Position numbers and translations under genes: made by a program. A stretch of DNA of 10,730 bases from positions 15,601 to 26,330 of the forward strand of contig DGNJ01000001.1 of the NCBI GenBank assembly GCA_002388905.1, read 5' to 3'. The DNA is from Cellvibrionales bacterium UBA4495. Its GTDB lineage: Bacteria > Pseudomonadota > Gammaproteobacteria > Pseudomonadales > Porticoccaceae. Below the pieces are notes generated by a model, which saw only the letters and a program-made list of their open reading frames with translations, did not search any database and was not told the DNA's origin. Below are positions 1 through 7,751 of this stretch, one piece after another (position 1 is the first letter of the stretch; each line of letters starts with the position of its first letter).

Positions 1-573
1 GGCATGATCAACGGCATCATGACCCTGTCCGGCGCCTGGGACAAACTGCGCACGGATCCCACCCTGCGCTTTCTGGTGGTATCCCTGTCCTTCTATGGCA
101 TGTCCACCTTCGAGGGGCCCATGATGTCAATCAAGACCGTCAATGCCCTCTCTCACAATACCGACTGGACCATCGGCCACGTGCACTCCGGCGCCCTGGG
201 CTGGGTGGCAATGATTTCCATCGGCTCCCTCTACCACCTGATTCCCAGGCTCTACAACAGGCGCGAAATGTTCAGCGTACCCCTGATCAACCTGCATTTC
301 TGGATGTCGACTATCGGCACCGTCCTCTATATCGCCTCCATGTGGGTTAACGGCATCGCCCAGGGGCTCATGTGGCGGGCCTTCAACACCGACGGCACAC
401 TCACCTACAGTTTTGTCGAATCCCTGGAGGCCAGCTATCCCGGCTACCTGGTGCGGCTGTTGGGGGGCTTTATCTTCTTCGCCGGCATGCTGGTCATGGC
501 CTATAACGTCTGGAAGACCATCCAGGGTGAAGACGAGCCGGTAACAGAAACCGTTAAGGTCCAGACTGCTTAA
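1..573 (+). CDS. ccoN: Cytochrome cbb3 oxidase subunit I, CcoN (3' part)
   Basis: This is the C-terminal 190 residues of the catalytic heme-copper subunit of cytochrome cbb3 oxidase, which reduces O2 to water at the inner membrane with high affinity. The frame is open from base 1, so the start and the CuB histidines lie upstream of the window. The stretch [12 protein letters not shown] is diagnostic. Its two histidines (codons 178-180 and 184-186) match the high-spin heme b3 ligand and a low-spin heme b ligand, His345 and His347 in Pseudomonas stutzeri CcoN. The Glu of STFEGP (codon 112-114) lies 22 residues before the first of these, the same spacing as the functional Glu323 in that enzyme. 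Several hydrophobic segments follow, ending in a short charged cytoplasmic tail. The TAA stop is 10 bp before ccoO. Identification is very secure; only the gene's 5' part is missing. Confidence 0.97.
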   Translation, partial: GMINGIMTLSGAWDKLRTDPTLRFLVVSLSFYGMSTFEGPMMSIKTVNALSHNTDWTIGHVHSGALGWVAMISIGSLYHLIPRLYNRREMFSVPLINLHFWMSTIGTVLYIASMWVNGIAQGLMWRAFNTDGTLTYSFVESLEASYPGYLVRLLGGFIFFAGMLVMAYNVWKTIQGEDEPVTETVKVQTA

Positions 574-583
574 GGGGATCGCC

Positions 584-1198
584 GTGAATCACGAAATCGT
601 TGAAAAGAATATCGGCCTGATGATCCTGCTGATCCTGGTGGCCATCAGTTTCGGCGGCCTCGCGCAGATAGTGCCGCTGTTTTTCAGCAAGTCGACCACG
701 CAGCCCGTCGAGGGCCTCGAACCCTATTCCCCCATTGAGCTTGAAGGGCGCGATATCTATATCCGCGAAGGATGTCATGTCTGCCATACCCAGATGGTCC
801 GGGCGCTGCGCTCGGAAACCGAGCGCTACGGGCACTATTCCGTGGCCGGGGAGGGTGTCTACGAACACCCCTTCCTGTGGGGCTCAAAGCGCACGGGACC
901 CGATCTGGCCCGGGTCGGCGGCCGCTACAGTGACGCCTGGCACAAGGCCCACCTGTACAACCCACGGGATGTGGTGCCTCAGTCCAACATGCCCGCATTT
1001 CCCTGGCTTTTCGACAATATCGTCACCGGCGAGCACACCGCGGACAAGATGCGTGCCCTGCGCAAGGTGGGGGTGCCCTACACCGACGAGGATATCGCCA
1101 GTGCCGCCGAGCCTTTCGAGAACGGCCAGGTGACGGAAGTGGACGCATTGGTGGCCTATCTTCAGCAACTGGGCGTCCTGATCCGCAACAAGCGCTAG
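584..1198 (+). CDS. ccoO: Cytochrome cbb3 oxidase subunit II, CcoO (monoheme cytochrome c)
   Basis: This is the 204-residue membrane-anchored monoheme cytochrome c subunit, which passes electrons from CcoP towards the CcoN heme b. An N-terminal anchor (about residues 10-34, beginning [12 protein letters not shown] as is usual for CcoO) is followed by a periplasmic domain. The heme c motif CHVCH covers residues 64-68 (Cys64, Cys67, His68), and Met136 in QSNMPAFPW is the expected axial ligand. The [14 protein letters not shown] block is also typical. The start is GTG, supported by AAGGGGAT five bases upstream and by the family-typical N-terminus; no in-frame ATG fits better. It sits 10 bp after ccoN and 19 bp before ccoQ. 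At about 200 residues, the length is normal. Confidence 0.97.
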   Translation: MNHEIVEKNIGLMILLILVAISFGGLAQIVPLFFSKSTTQPVEGLEPYSPIELEGRDIYIREGCHVCHTQMVRALRSETERYGHYSVAGEGVYEHPFLWGSKRTGPDLARVGGRYSDAWHKAHLYNPRDVVPQSNMPAFPWLFDNIVTGEHTADKMRALRKVGVPYTDEDIASAAEPFENGQVTEVDALVAYLQQLGVLIRNKR

Positions 1199-1217
1199 GA
1201 ATTGGGGGAGGGTATTT

Positions 1218-1430
1218 ATGGATCAGGGGACGCTTCAGGGCATTGGCACCATCTTCGCCATGTTGGCCTTTCTGGGTATTTGCTGGTGGGCGTTCAGCCG
1301 TCACAAGAAGAAGGATTTCGAGGAAGCCTCGCGGTTGCCCTTCGAGGGTCCGGAGCCGGGGGAGGACGGAGCGCAAAAATCATCGACCGAGCACGACCAA
1401 CGCGGTAAAGAGGGGCGTAACGAGCCATGA
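1218..1430 (+). CDS. ccoQ: Cytochrome cbb3 oxidase small subunit CcoQ
   Basis: This is a 70-residue single-span protein in the invariable ccoQ slot between ccoO and ccoP. The membrane segment is about residues 8-26 and ends in CWWAF. It is followed by the basic stop-transfer SRHKKK and a short cytoplasmic tail with the family-like EEASRLPFEG (35-44). The rest of the tail is charged and low in complexity. CcoQ (FixQ) is a non-catalytic subunit reported to stabilise the oxidase complex or help CcoP associate with it. A strong ribosome site, GGGGGAGGG (1204-1212), precedes the ATG. The stop overlaps the ccoP start as ATGA, so the two genes are probably translationally coupled. The assignment rests on topology, the short conserved motif and gene order; the family is poorly conserved. 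Confidence 0.9.
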   Translation: MDQGTLQGIGTIFAMLAFLGICWWAFSRHKKKDFEEASRLPFEGPEPGEDGAQKSSTEHDQRGKEGRNEP

Positions 1431-2326
1431 GTACATTCTGGAGTCTGTGGGTTGTGGCCCTGGTGGTCATCACGATTGTCGGCTGTTGCTGGGTGCTGTT
1501 CGCCAATCGCAAGGTAGAGATTCGTGCCGAGCGGGAAAAGGAGGAAGGCCGGGCCAAGACCGGGCATATCTACGACGGCATTGAGGAGTACGACAACCCG
1601 CTGCCGCGCTGGTGGTTCAATCTTTTTGTGGCCACCGTGATCTTCGCGGTGGTCTACCTGATCCTGTACCCCGGTCTGGGCAATTTCCAGGGCCTCCTGG
1701 GCTGGAGTTCCAGCGGCGAGTTGAAGGCGGACGTGGCCGCCGCGGAGGAGCGCTACGGGCCCATCTTCGAGCAGTACGGCCAGGTGCCGGTGAAAGAACT
1801 TGCCGCCGATCCCCAGGCCCTGAAGATCGGCAGGCGGCTGTTTGCCAATAACTGCGCTCTCTGCCACGGTACCGACGGGCGCGGCAGCTACGGCTTTCCC
1901 AACCTGGCCGACGATGCCTGGCTCTACGGCGGCAGCCCGGAAGCGATCAAGACATCCATCGTCCAGGGGCGCAACGGCATGATGCCGGGCTGGGGCAATG
2001 TCATTGGCGAGGCGGGTGTGACCCAGGTGGCGGAATACGTCTTCCGCCTCAGTGGACGTCCCCACGACGCGGATCTCGCCGACAAGGGCAAGAGCGTTTA
2101 CGCCACCTACTGCGCTTCCTGCCATAGCCCCGACGGCAAGGGCAGCACTGCCATGGGTGCGCCGGATCTTACCGACGATGCCTGGCTGTACGGCAGTTCA
2201 CCGCGATTGGTCAAGCATTCCATCCGCAACGGCCGCAGCGGCAACATGCCCGCTCACGGGGAGCTCATCGGCGAAGACAGGATCCACTTGTTAACGGCCT
2301 ACGTGTACAGCTTGTCCCAGCGCTGA
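1427..2326 (+). CDS. ccoP: Cytochrome cbb3 oxidase subunit III, CcoP (diheme cytochrome c)
   Basis: This is the 299-residue diheme cytochrome c subunit, the electron entry point of the oxidase. There are two membrane segments, about residues 5-25 and 64-82, separated by a charged cytoplasmic loop. This is the longer form common in gammaproteobacteria; alphaproteobacterial forms have one span. The cytoplasmic GIEEYDNPLPRWW motif (51-63) is the classic N-terminal signature. Two class I cytochrome c domains follow, with heme motifs CALCH (143-147) and CASCH (229-233) and likely axial Met186 and Met274. The domains are internal repeats of each other: DDAWLYG occurs in both, at 162-168 and 250-256. 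The ATG overlaps the ccoQ stop by 4 bp, with AGAGGGG upstream. It ends the structural operon, and a 63-bp gap separates it from ccoG. Confidence 0.97.
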   Translation: MSTFWSLWVVALVVITIVGCCWVLFANRKVEIRAEREKEEGRAKTGHIYDGIEEYDNPLPRWWFNLFVATVIFAVVYLILYPGLGNFQGLLGWSSSGELKADVAAAEERYGPIFEQYGQVPVKELAADPQALKIGRRLFANNCALCHGTDGRGSYGFPNLADDAWLYGGSPEAIKTSIVQGRNGMMPGWGNVIGEAGVTQVAEYVFRLSGRPHDADLADKGKSVYATYCASCHSPDGKGSTAMGAPDLTDDAWLYGSSPRLVKHSIRNGRSGNMPAHGELIGEDRIHLLTAYVYSLSQR

Positions 2327-2327
2327 A

Positions 2328-2346
2328 CCGCGCCGGATCGGCGGGG
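2328..2346 (+). other. Imperfect GC-rich inverted repeat between ccoP and ccoG
   Basis: The arms CCGCGCCG (2328-2335) and CGGCGGGG (2339-2346) pair over eight positions with one G-G mismatch around a three-base loop. It begins two bases after the ccoP stop. No T-tract follows, so an intrinsic terminator is unlikely. An RNA-processing or 3'-end-stabilising hairpin separating ccoNOQP from ccoGHIS is possible but unproven, and GC-rich DNA produces such repeats by chance. Confidence 0.3.
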
Positions 2347-2389
2347 CACCCGGGAAAGCTGAGGGGCCAATTCCATCGAGGCGTTCGCC

Positions 2390-3805
2390 ATGAACGACAG
2401 CAAGCGGGACAAAACCGGTGCGGCTTCGGAAGAAGTGGTGCGGGTGCTGGACCTGTACGAGACCCGGGAAAAGATCTATACCCGTAAACTCAAGGGATTC
2501 TACCGGAACCTCAGGAAATGGACCTGGATCCCGTTGCTGGGCGGATATTTCCTGCTGCCGTGGATCAGCATCGACGGTCGCCAGGCGGTCTGGTTCGACC
2601 TGCCGGCGCGCAAATTCCATATCTTCGGTATCACCTTCTGGCCCCAGGATTTCATGTTCCTGGCGTGGCTGCTGATTATCTGTGCCTTCGCGCTCTTTAC
2701 CGTGACGGTCCTGGTGGGCCGGGTCTGGTGCGGCTTCACCTGTCCCCAGACGGTCTGGACCATGCTTTTCATGGCCGCCGAGGATTTCTGGGAGGGGGAC
2801 CGCAACAAGCGCATCAGGCTCGACAAGGCGCCCTGGACCCTGGAGAAGGTGTTGCGCAAGGGTGGCAAGCAGGCCACCTGGTTACTGATCGCCTTTGCCA
2901 CGGGTATCACCTTTGTCGGTTACTTCAACCCGATCCGGGAACTGGTGCCGGATTTTTTCAGCCTGTCGGCGCACCCGGCCGCGGTCTTCTGGACCCTGTT
3001 CTTTACCGGCATGACGTACATGAACGCCGGTTTCCTGCGCGAGCAGGTCTGCCTGTATATGTGTCCCTATGCCCGCTTTCAGTCGGTGATGTTCGACAGG
3101 GATACATTGGTCGTATCCTACGACGAGAGTCGCGGGGAGCCACGGGGACCGCGCAAGAAAAACGCCGATCACCGGGCCCTGGGGCTGGGGGATTGCGTCG
3201 ACGACCGGCTCTGTGTACAGGTCTGCCCGACCGGTATTGATATTCGCGACGGTCTCCAGTACGAGTGCATCAGTTGCGGTCTGTGTATCGATGCCTGCAA
3301 TGCCGTCATGGACAAGATGCAGTATCCGCGCGGCCTGATCCGCTTTACCACGGATAATGCCCTGGAAGGGCGGGGGGCCCGCCTGCTGCGCCCGCGCTTC
3401 GTGGGCTATGCCCTGGTACTGGTGCTCATGGCGTCGCTGTTTACCTATACCCTGGCCAACCGGGTGCCTCTGGAGCTCAATATCCTCCGCGACCGGAATC
3501 TTCTCTATCGGGAAACCGAGCGGGGCCTGGTGGAGAACATTTACACCCTGCAGATTCTCAACATGGATGACGAGGCCCATACCTATCGCATCGAGGTCCG
3601 GGGCGATTATGACTTTGCCCTTAAAGGGCCGGCCCGGGTGACCGTGCCGGCAGGGGAAATCCAGACCCAGCTGGTGCGGCTGGAACTGGATCCGGGCTAC
3701 CTGGAGCAGCCCTCCACCACCGTCTTTTTCACCGTTACCGCCACCGGGAACCCCGACATGGCCGACCGGGAAGAGAGCCGTTTTATCGGGCCGGTGATCC
3801 GTTAA
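2390..3805 (+). CDS. ccoG: Cytochrome cbb3 oxidase accessory protein CcoG (FixG/RdxA-type Fe-S membrane protein)
   Basis: This 471-residue polytopic membrane protein is needed for cbb3 oxidase biogenesis; family members have been reported to act as Cu(II) reductases supplying Cu(I) for the oxidase. Hydrophobic segments lie at about 44-60, 86-108, 164-180, 198-216 and 335-355. Two membrane-edge CxxxCP motifs are present: CGFTCP (Cys114, Cys118) and CLYMCP (Cys221, Cys225). A ferredoxin-like region at 269-303 has a second-cluster set Cys293, Cys296, Cys299 and Cys303. The first set reads Cys269, Asp272, Cys275, Cys279: the expected second cysteine is Asp (codon GAC, 3203-3205). The Ig-like FixG C-terminal domain covers about 365-471. 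The ATG follows CGAGG (2377-2381). The stop is 33 bp before ccoH, with which it is probably co-transcribed. Family assignment is secure; the Asp is the odd feature. Confidence 0.96.
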   Translation: MNDSKRDKTGAASEEVVRVLDLYETREKIYTRKLKGFYRNLRKWTWIPLLGGYFLLPWISIDGRQAVWFDLPARKFHIFGITFWPQDFMFLAWLLIICAFALFTVTVLVGRVWCGFTCPQTVWTMLFMAAEDFWEGDRNKRIRLDKAPWTLEKVLRKGGKQATWLLIAFATGITFVGYFNPIRELVPDFFSLSAHPAAVFWTLFFTGMTYMNAGFLREQVCLYMCPYARFQSVMFDRDTLVVSYDESRGEPRGPRKKNADHRALGLGDCVDDRLCVQVCPTGIDIRDGLQYECISCGLCIDACNAVMDKMQYPRGLIRFTTDNALEGRGARLLRPRFVGYALVLVLMASLFTYTLANRVPLELNILRDRNLLYRETERGLVENIYTLQILNMDDEAHTYRIEVRGDYDFALKGPARVTVPAGEIQTQLVRLELDPGYLEQPSTTVFFTVTATGNPDMADREESRFIGPVIR

Positions 3806-3838
3806 ACTGGCCATTATCTAAGCTCAGGTGACCAAAAA

Positions 3839-4354
3839 ATGCCCGTCGATCAAAAACCCTGGTACCGCCATTTCTGGCCCTGGTTCATCATCGCCCTGCC
3901 CACCGTTGTGGTGGTGGCCTGCTTTATTACGCTCTATATCGCCATACGCCACGGCGACAGCCTGGTGGTGGACGAATACTATAAGGAAGGCCTGGCCATC
4001 AACCGGCGCCTGGGCCAGGACCGGATGGCGGATCAACTGGATTTGCGGGTCGATGTCGTTTTTGACCTGGAGGCGGGGGAGGTGGCGGCGGACTTTTCCG
4101 GCGAAACCATGGCGCAGAGGCAGGTGTCGTTGCGCCTGTTACACCCGTTCGATGCGGATCGGGATCAGGTCCTGACACTGGAGCGAGTGGCGCCGGGCCG
4201 CTACCGCAGCGATCTGGTCCAGCGTCCGGCTCACCGCTATTACCTGCGCCTTTCGGGTGGCGCCGGTAGCGAAGGGAGTTCGCCAGCGTGGCGGCTCACC
4301 GGCGAGATGGATTTTTCCCGGGAGCGTCGGATCAGGCTTCGACCCCATGGCTGA
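3839..4354 (+). CDS. ccoH: Cytochrome cbb3 oxidase assembly protein CcoH (FixH family)
   Basis: This 171-residue protein has a single N-terminal membrane span (about residues 14-36) and a periplasmic domain. It matches the FixH family by its start, KPWYRHFWPWFIIALP, and by the conserved VVDEYYKEGLAIN just after the membrane span. CcoH is an assembly factor that interacts with CcoN, and its loss impairs oxidase formation. The rest of the domain is beta-rich, with an arginine-rich C-terminus. The start is an ATG seven bases after CAGGTGA (3825-3831). An overlapping reading frame that opens slightly upstream in another phase has no family resemblance. The stop lies inside the ccoI start region (8-bp overlap), indicating tight coupling to the copper ATPase. 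Length is normal for the family. Confidence 0.93.
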   Translation: MPVDQKPWYRHFWPWFIIALPTVVVVACFITLYIAIRHGDSLVVDEYYKEGLAINRRLGQDRMADQLDLRVDVVFDLEAGEVAADFSGETMAQRQVSLRLLHPFDADRDQVLTLERVAPGRYRSDLVQRPAHRYYLRLSGGAGSEGSSPAWRLTGEMDFSRERRIRLRPHG

Positions 4355-6797
4355 CACTTCCTGCTATCACTGCGGATTGCCGGTGCCCGGGGGCGCGGAT
4401 TATGCCGTGACCATCGGTGGCGAGCGCCGGGCCATGTGCTGTCCGGGCTGCCAGGCGGTTGCCGGCGCCATTGTCGAAGGCGGCCTGGACCGATTTTACA
4501 GTTACCGGACCACGCCGTCGGCTACCCCGGAGGAGCGGGACAATGCCCTGGAGGCCTATGACCTGGCCGCGGTACAGGCGGATTTTGTCCGCGTCGGCGA
4601 GGATGGGTCCCTGGTTGTCGACCTGGCCGTATCCGGCATTACCTGTGCGGCCTGCGCCTGGCTTATCGAGCATCATTTGTCGCGGCTGCCCGGGGTCCTG
4701 TCATGCCATGTGAACGTGTCCAGCCACCGCTGCCGGGTGCGCTGGCATCCCGAGCGGTTAAAACTCAGTGGCATACTTCGCGCCTTTGCCGAGATAGGCT
4801 ATCGGGCCAGGCCCGCAGGGGATGTCGCCGCCGAGGCCGCGCGCACCCGGGAAAACCGTATGTTCCTGTTACGCCTGGGCCTGGCGGGCCTGGGCATGAT
4901 GCAGGCGGGAATGATCGCCGTGGCCCTCTACGCCGGCGCCTTTTCAGGGATCGATCCGGAGTGGCGCTCGCTCCTGCGCTGGATCAGCCTGCTCATCGCG
5001 ACGCCGGTGGTGTTTTTTTCCGCCCAGCCATTCTTCCTCGCAGCCCTGCGCAATCTCCGTTTTGGCCACCTGACCATGGATGTGCCCGTGTCCCTGGCCA
5101 TCGGCCTCGCATACGGCGCCAGTGCCTGGGCCACGATCACCCGATCGGGGGAAGTCTATTTCGATTCCGTGTCCATGTTCACTTTCTTTTTACTGCTCGG
5201 CCGCTACCTGGAGATGCGCGTGCGCCACCGCAACGAACACCTCTCCGGCAGTCTCCGCGAGCTGCTGCCCCCGGCTGCCTGTCGCCTCGACGGTAGCCGG
5301 GCCGAGACCGTGCCGGTGATGAGCCTGAAACCGGGAGATCGTGTCCGGGTCGATGCCGGCGGCAGCATTCCCTGCGATGGTGTCGTGCTGGGCGGCGAGA
5401 GCCAGGTGGTGGAGGCGCTGCTCACCGGCGAGCAGGCGCCGGTGCCAAAACGGCTGGGCGACCGGGTCTACGCCGGCACCGTCAACGGCAACAATCCACT
5501 GGAAATCCGGGTGGCGGCGGTGGGGCGCGAGACCCGGCTGGCGGCGGTCTCGGACCTGGTGGCCACGGCCGAGGCAGAAAAACCGCGCATGGCCGCCCTG
5601 GCCGACCGCCTGGCCAGTGTCTTCGTGGGATTTGTCCTGGTTTCGGCGGCCGCAGTTGCCCTGTTCTGGGGGCAGACCGATCCGGATCGCGCCCTCTGGG
5701 TGACGTTGTCGGTGCTGGTGGTGACCTGTCCCTGCGCGCTCTCCCTGGCCACCCCGGTGGCGCTCACCGTGGCCACGGATGTCCTGCGCCGTCGGGGTTT
5801 CCTGATTCGCAAGGGGCACGTGATCGAGACTCTCGCCGCTGTCGATCACTGCGTGTTCGACAAGACTGGAACCCTGACACTGGGTTCTATCAGGCGACTG
5901 GCGACGCACCCCCTGGGAAGCCTTGGCGAAGGGCGGCTCCTGGCCCTGGCGGCGGCCCTGGAGCGCGGTTCGGCACACCCCATTGCCCGGGCCTTCCCGG
6001 AGGCCGACGACAGGGCATTGCCGGTGACGGCACTGGCAAACACGCCGGGGCAAGGGGTCGCAGGGACCATGGGTGGAGTGCGCCATGCCATGGGCAAGCC
6101 GGGTTTTGTCCGGCAGGAACTGGATATGGCGGTGCCCGAGCCACCGGACGACCGCGGACAATGGCTGCTGCTGGCCCGGAGTAACGAACTTTTGGCGTGG
6201 TTCCAGTTACACGACGAGATGCGATCGGAAGCGCCCGAGGCCGTCGATGGCATGCGCGATCTCGGCCTGTCGCTGTCCCTGTTGAGCGGTGACCGCGCAC
6301 CGGTGGTTGCCGGTATTGCCCGGCGGCTGGGTATCGAGCACTGGCAGGGAGGCGCGAGCCCGGAAGGCAAGCTCGCCGTCATCCGGGAAGGCCAGCGCCG
6401 GGGCGAGCGGCTCCTGATGGTGGGCGATGGCATCAATGATGCACCGGTACTCGGCGCTGCGGATGTTTCGGTGGCCATGGGCGACGCCGCCAACCTGACG
6501 CGGCTCCATGCCGACAGCCTCCTGCTTTCCGGCGATCTCAGGATGCTGCCGGCGGCTGTCAGGATGGCCCGACGGACCCGGCGAATCATCGCCCAGAATC
6601 TGTCCTGGGCCCTGGCCTACAACGGCCTGGCCCTGCCCCTGGCCGCCGCCGGCTGGGTGCCGCCCTGGGCGGCCGCCATTGGCATGTCCGCCAGTTCCCT
6701 GCTGGTGGTGATTAACGCCCTGCGCCTGGGTCGGGGAGAGCGGTCCGGGGAGCCGGGCGCCGTCCCGGCACAACCACCGGCGCTGAGTGCCGGATGA
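4347..6797 (+). CDS. ccoI: CcoI, P1B-type copper-transporting ATPase for cbb3 oxidase assembly
   Basis: This 816-residue heavy-metal P-type ATPase is predicted to export Cu+ across the inner membrane for CuB insertion into CcoN. From the N-terminus: a cysteine-rich domain of the CcoI/FixI type (Cys6, Cys9, Cys31, Cys32, Cys35); a heavy-metal-associated domain with GITCAAC (Cys100, Cys103); hydrophobic segments; the actuator TGE (360-362); the metal-site CPC (461-463); the phosphorylation motif DKTGT with Asp505; the HP dipeptide of the nucleotide domain (544-545); SGD where TGD is more usual (647-649); and GDGINDAP (693-700). The last span carries MSASS (780-784). The frame stays open upstream to a GTG at 4257, but the ATG at 4347 gives the standard MADTSCYHCGLPVP start. 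It overlaps the ccoH stop by 8 bp and has only a weak AGG ahead, so translation probably depends on coupling. Confidence 0.96.
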   Translation: MADTSCYHCGLPVPGGADYAVTIGGERRAMCCPGCQAVAGAIVEGGLDRFYSYRTTPSATPEERDNALEAYDLAAVQADFVRVGEDGSLVVDLAVSGITCAACAWLIEHHLSRLPGVLSCHVNVSSHRCRVRWHPERLKLSGILRAFAEIGYRARPAGDVAAEAARTRENRMFLLRLGLAGLGMMQAGMIAVALYAGAFSGIDPEWRSLLRWISLLIATPVVFFSAQPFFLAALRNLRFGHLTMDVPVSLAIGLAYGASAWATITRSGEVYFDSVSMFTFFLLLGRYLEMRVRHRNEHLSGSLRELLPPAACRLDGSRAETVPVMSLKPGDRVRVDAGGSIPCDGVVLGGESQVVEALLTGEQAPVPKRLGDRVYAGTVNGNNPLEIRVAAVGRETRLAAVSDLVATAEAEKPRMAALADRLASVFVGFVLVSAAAVALFWGQTDPDRALWVTLSVLVVTCPCALSLATPVALTVATDVLRRRGFLIRKGHVIETLAAVDHCVFDKTGTLTLGSIRRLATHPLGSLGEGRLLALAAALERGSAHPIARAFPEADDRALPVTALANTPGQGVAGTMGGVRHAMGKPGFVRQELDMAVPEPPDDRGQWLLLARSNELLAWFQLHDEMRSEAPEAVDGMRDLGLSLSLLSGDRAPVVAGIARRLGIEHWQGGASPEGKLAVIREGQRRGERLLMVGDGINDAPVLGAADVSVAMGDAANLTRLHADSLLLSGDLRMLPAAVRMARRTRRIIAQNLSWALAYNGLALPLAAAGWVPPWAAAIGMSASSLLVVINALRLGRGERSGEPGAVPAQPPALSAG

Positions 6798-6804
6798 GGT
6801 TGCC

Positions 6805-7026
6805 ATGAACAGTCTCTACCTGCTGATCCCCCTATCCTTGCTGTTCCTTTTCGCGGCAGCCGGCATCTTTTACTGGGCGGTTAACAGTGGTCAGTACGAC
6901 GACCTGGACAGGGAAGGGGAGAGAATACTGTTCGAGGATGAAGAGCCGGGTGACGACAACGGAGAGGCCGGTGAAGGCAGTGGCGAAGACAGGAAGGACG
7001 ATGCTCGAGAGGAACGGCGCCGGTGA
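6805..7026 (+). CDS. ccoS: Cytochrome cbb3 oxidase assembly protein CcoS
   Basis: This 73-residue protein has one N-terminal membrane span (about residues 4-26) and the CcoS signature FYWAVNSGQYDDLDREGERIL. CcoS (FixS) is required for cofactor insertion into CcoN; without it, inactive oxidase lacking heme b/b3 and copper has been reported. The ATG at 6805 is chosen over a non-ATG extension starting at 6787 because GATGAGGT (6793-6800) is correctly spaced and the family starts at this point. After the conserved part, residues 46-73 form a low-complexity tail rich in Asp, Glu and Gly that ends in Arg. Such tails vary in length between CcoS proteins. The gene begins 7 bp after the ccoI stop and overlaps the next gene by 4 bp. 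Confidence 0.93.
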   Translation: MNSLYLLIPLSLLFLFAAAGIFYWAVNSGQYDDLDREGERILFEDEEPGDDNGEAGEGSGEDRKDDAREERRR

Positions 7027-7736
7027 ATGATTCATCGTCCCTGGTTTCGCTCGTCGCCATGGCGGCTATTGGTCTTGCCGGCGCCGGTCATTGCGCGGGC
7101 ATGTGTGGCGGGATCGCCACGGCCCTGGGCATGGCGTCCGGCGGCCGTCAGAAACCGGTTCTGGCCCTGGCTTACAATCTGGGACGAATTGCCAGCTACA
7201 GTATCGCCGGCGGCCTGGCGGCCACCCTGGGTTATTGGGGGCGGGAGTATCTCGCCCTGGGACCCCTCCTGCGTGTCTTCGCTGGTATCATCCTTATTTT
7301 CATGGGACTTTACCTGGCGGACTGGTGGCGAGGCATCCTGATCTTCGAAAAAGCCGGTGTCCACCTGTGGCGACTGTTGCAACCCCTGTCCAATCGCCTC
7401 CTTCCCGTCAGGACCATGCCGGGAGCGGTCCTGGTGGGGTGTGTCTGGGGGTGGCTGCCCTGTGGGCTTGTCTACACGGCGCTTGCCTACGCTGCTGTTG
7501 CCGGGTCGCCCCTGGAGGGCGCCCTGCGGATGACGGCGTTCGGCCTGGGCACCCTGCCTGCCATGTTGCTGGCTACGGCATTCTCGGGTGCCTTCGCCAG
7601 GCGGCTTCAGGACAGGCGCTTGCGCCGGGTCATGGCCCTGTTGATGATAACGTTCGGTATCTCGACGTTGGCGGGGCCGGTCATGCACCTGGTGCCGGGG
7701 CCGGGTCCGGCGGGGCAGGTGCATGGGGGACACTGA
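7023..7736 (+). CDS. DsbD/TauE-SafE-like membrane protein coupled to ccoS
   Basis: This 237-residue polytopic protein has about six hydrophobic segments. It belongs to the DsbD-like transmembrane / sulfite exporter TauE-SafE superfamily, whose members often follow ccoS in gammaproteobacteria. Visible hallmarks are GHCAGMCGG (22-30, His23, Cys24, Cys28) in the first span and WGWLPCGLVY (142-151, Cys147) opening the second half, giving a two-half layout with a Cys in each. The protein ends in HGGH, a possible metal-binding tail. It starts at a GTG that overlaps the ccoS TGA as GTGA, so it is translationally coupled and belongs to the ccoGHIS operon. A role in copper or thiol-redox supply to cbb3 assembly is inferred from context and cysteines only; neither substrate nor direction of transport can be read from the sequence. 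I know no established gene symbol. Confidence 0.8.
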   Translation: MNDSSSLVSLVAMAAIGLAGAGHCAGMCGGIATALGMASGGRQKPVLALAYNLGRIASYSIAGGLAATLGYWGREYLALGPLLRVFAGIILIFMGLYLADWWRGILIFEKAGVHLWRLLQPLSNRLLPVRTMPGAVLVGCVWGWLPCGLVYTALAYAAVAGSPLEGALRMTAFGLGTLPAMLLATAFSGAFARRLQDRRLRRVMALLMITFGISTLAGPVMHLVPGPGPAGQVHGGH

Positions 7737-7751
7737 CGGTTTCGGTTGTGC

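Noticed and set aside
647..710. Possible tRNA, small RNA, CRISPR array or mobile element anywhere in the window, including this GC-poor-looking part of ccoO
   Set aside because: I found no cloverleaf-like structure, regularly spaced direct repeats, transposase-like protein or terminal inverted repeats; intergenic gaps are all under about 110 bp.
3237..3250. TTGATATTCGCGAC inside ccoG, resembling half of an FNR box
   Set aside because: Only the left half-site matches. It encodes the conserved GIDIRD of CcoG and lies mid-gene with no promoter context.
2882..3814. Minus-strand open frame (310 codons) antisense to ccoG, and similar ones at 1301-2125 and 5190-6161
   Set aside because: All lie opposite confidently identified genes and lack recognisable domains; they are explained by high-GC codon use on the sense strand.
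4257..4346. Possible N-terminal extension of CcoI from an upstream GTG
   Set aside because: The extra 30 residues overlap the ccoH coding region and have no family similarity; the ATG at 4347 gives the standard CcoI N-terminus.
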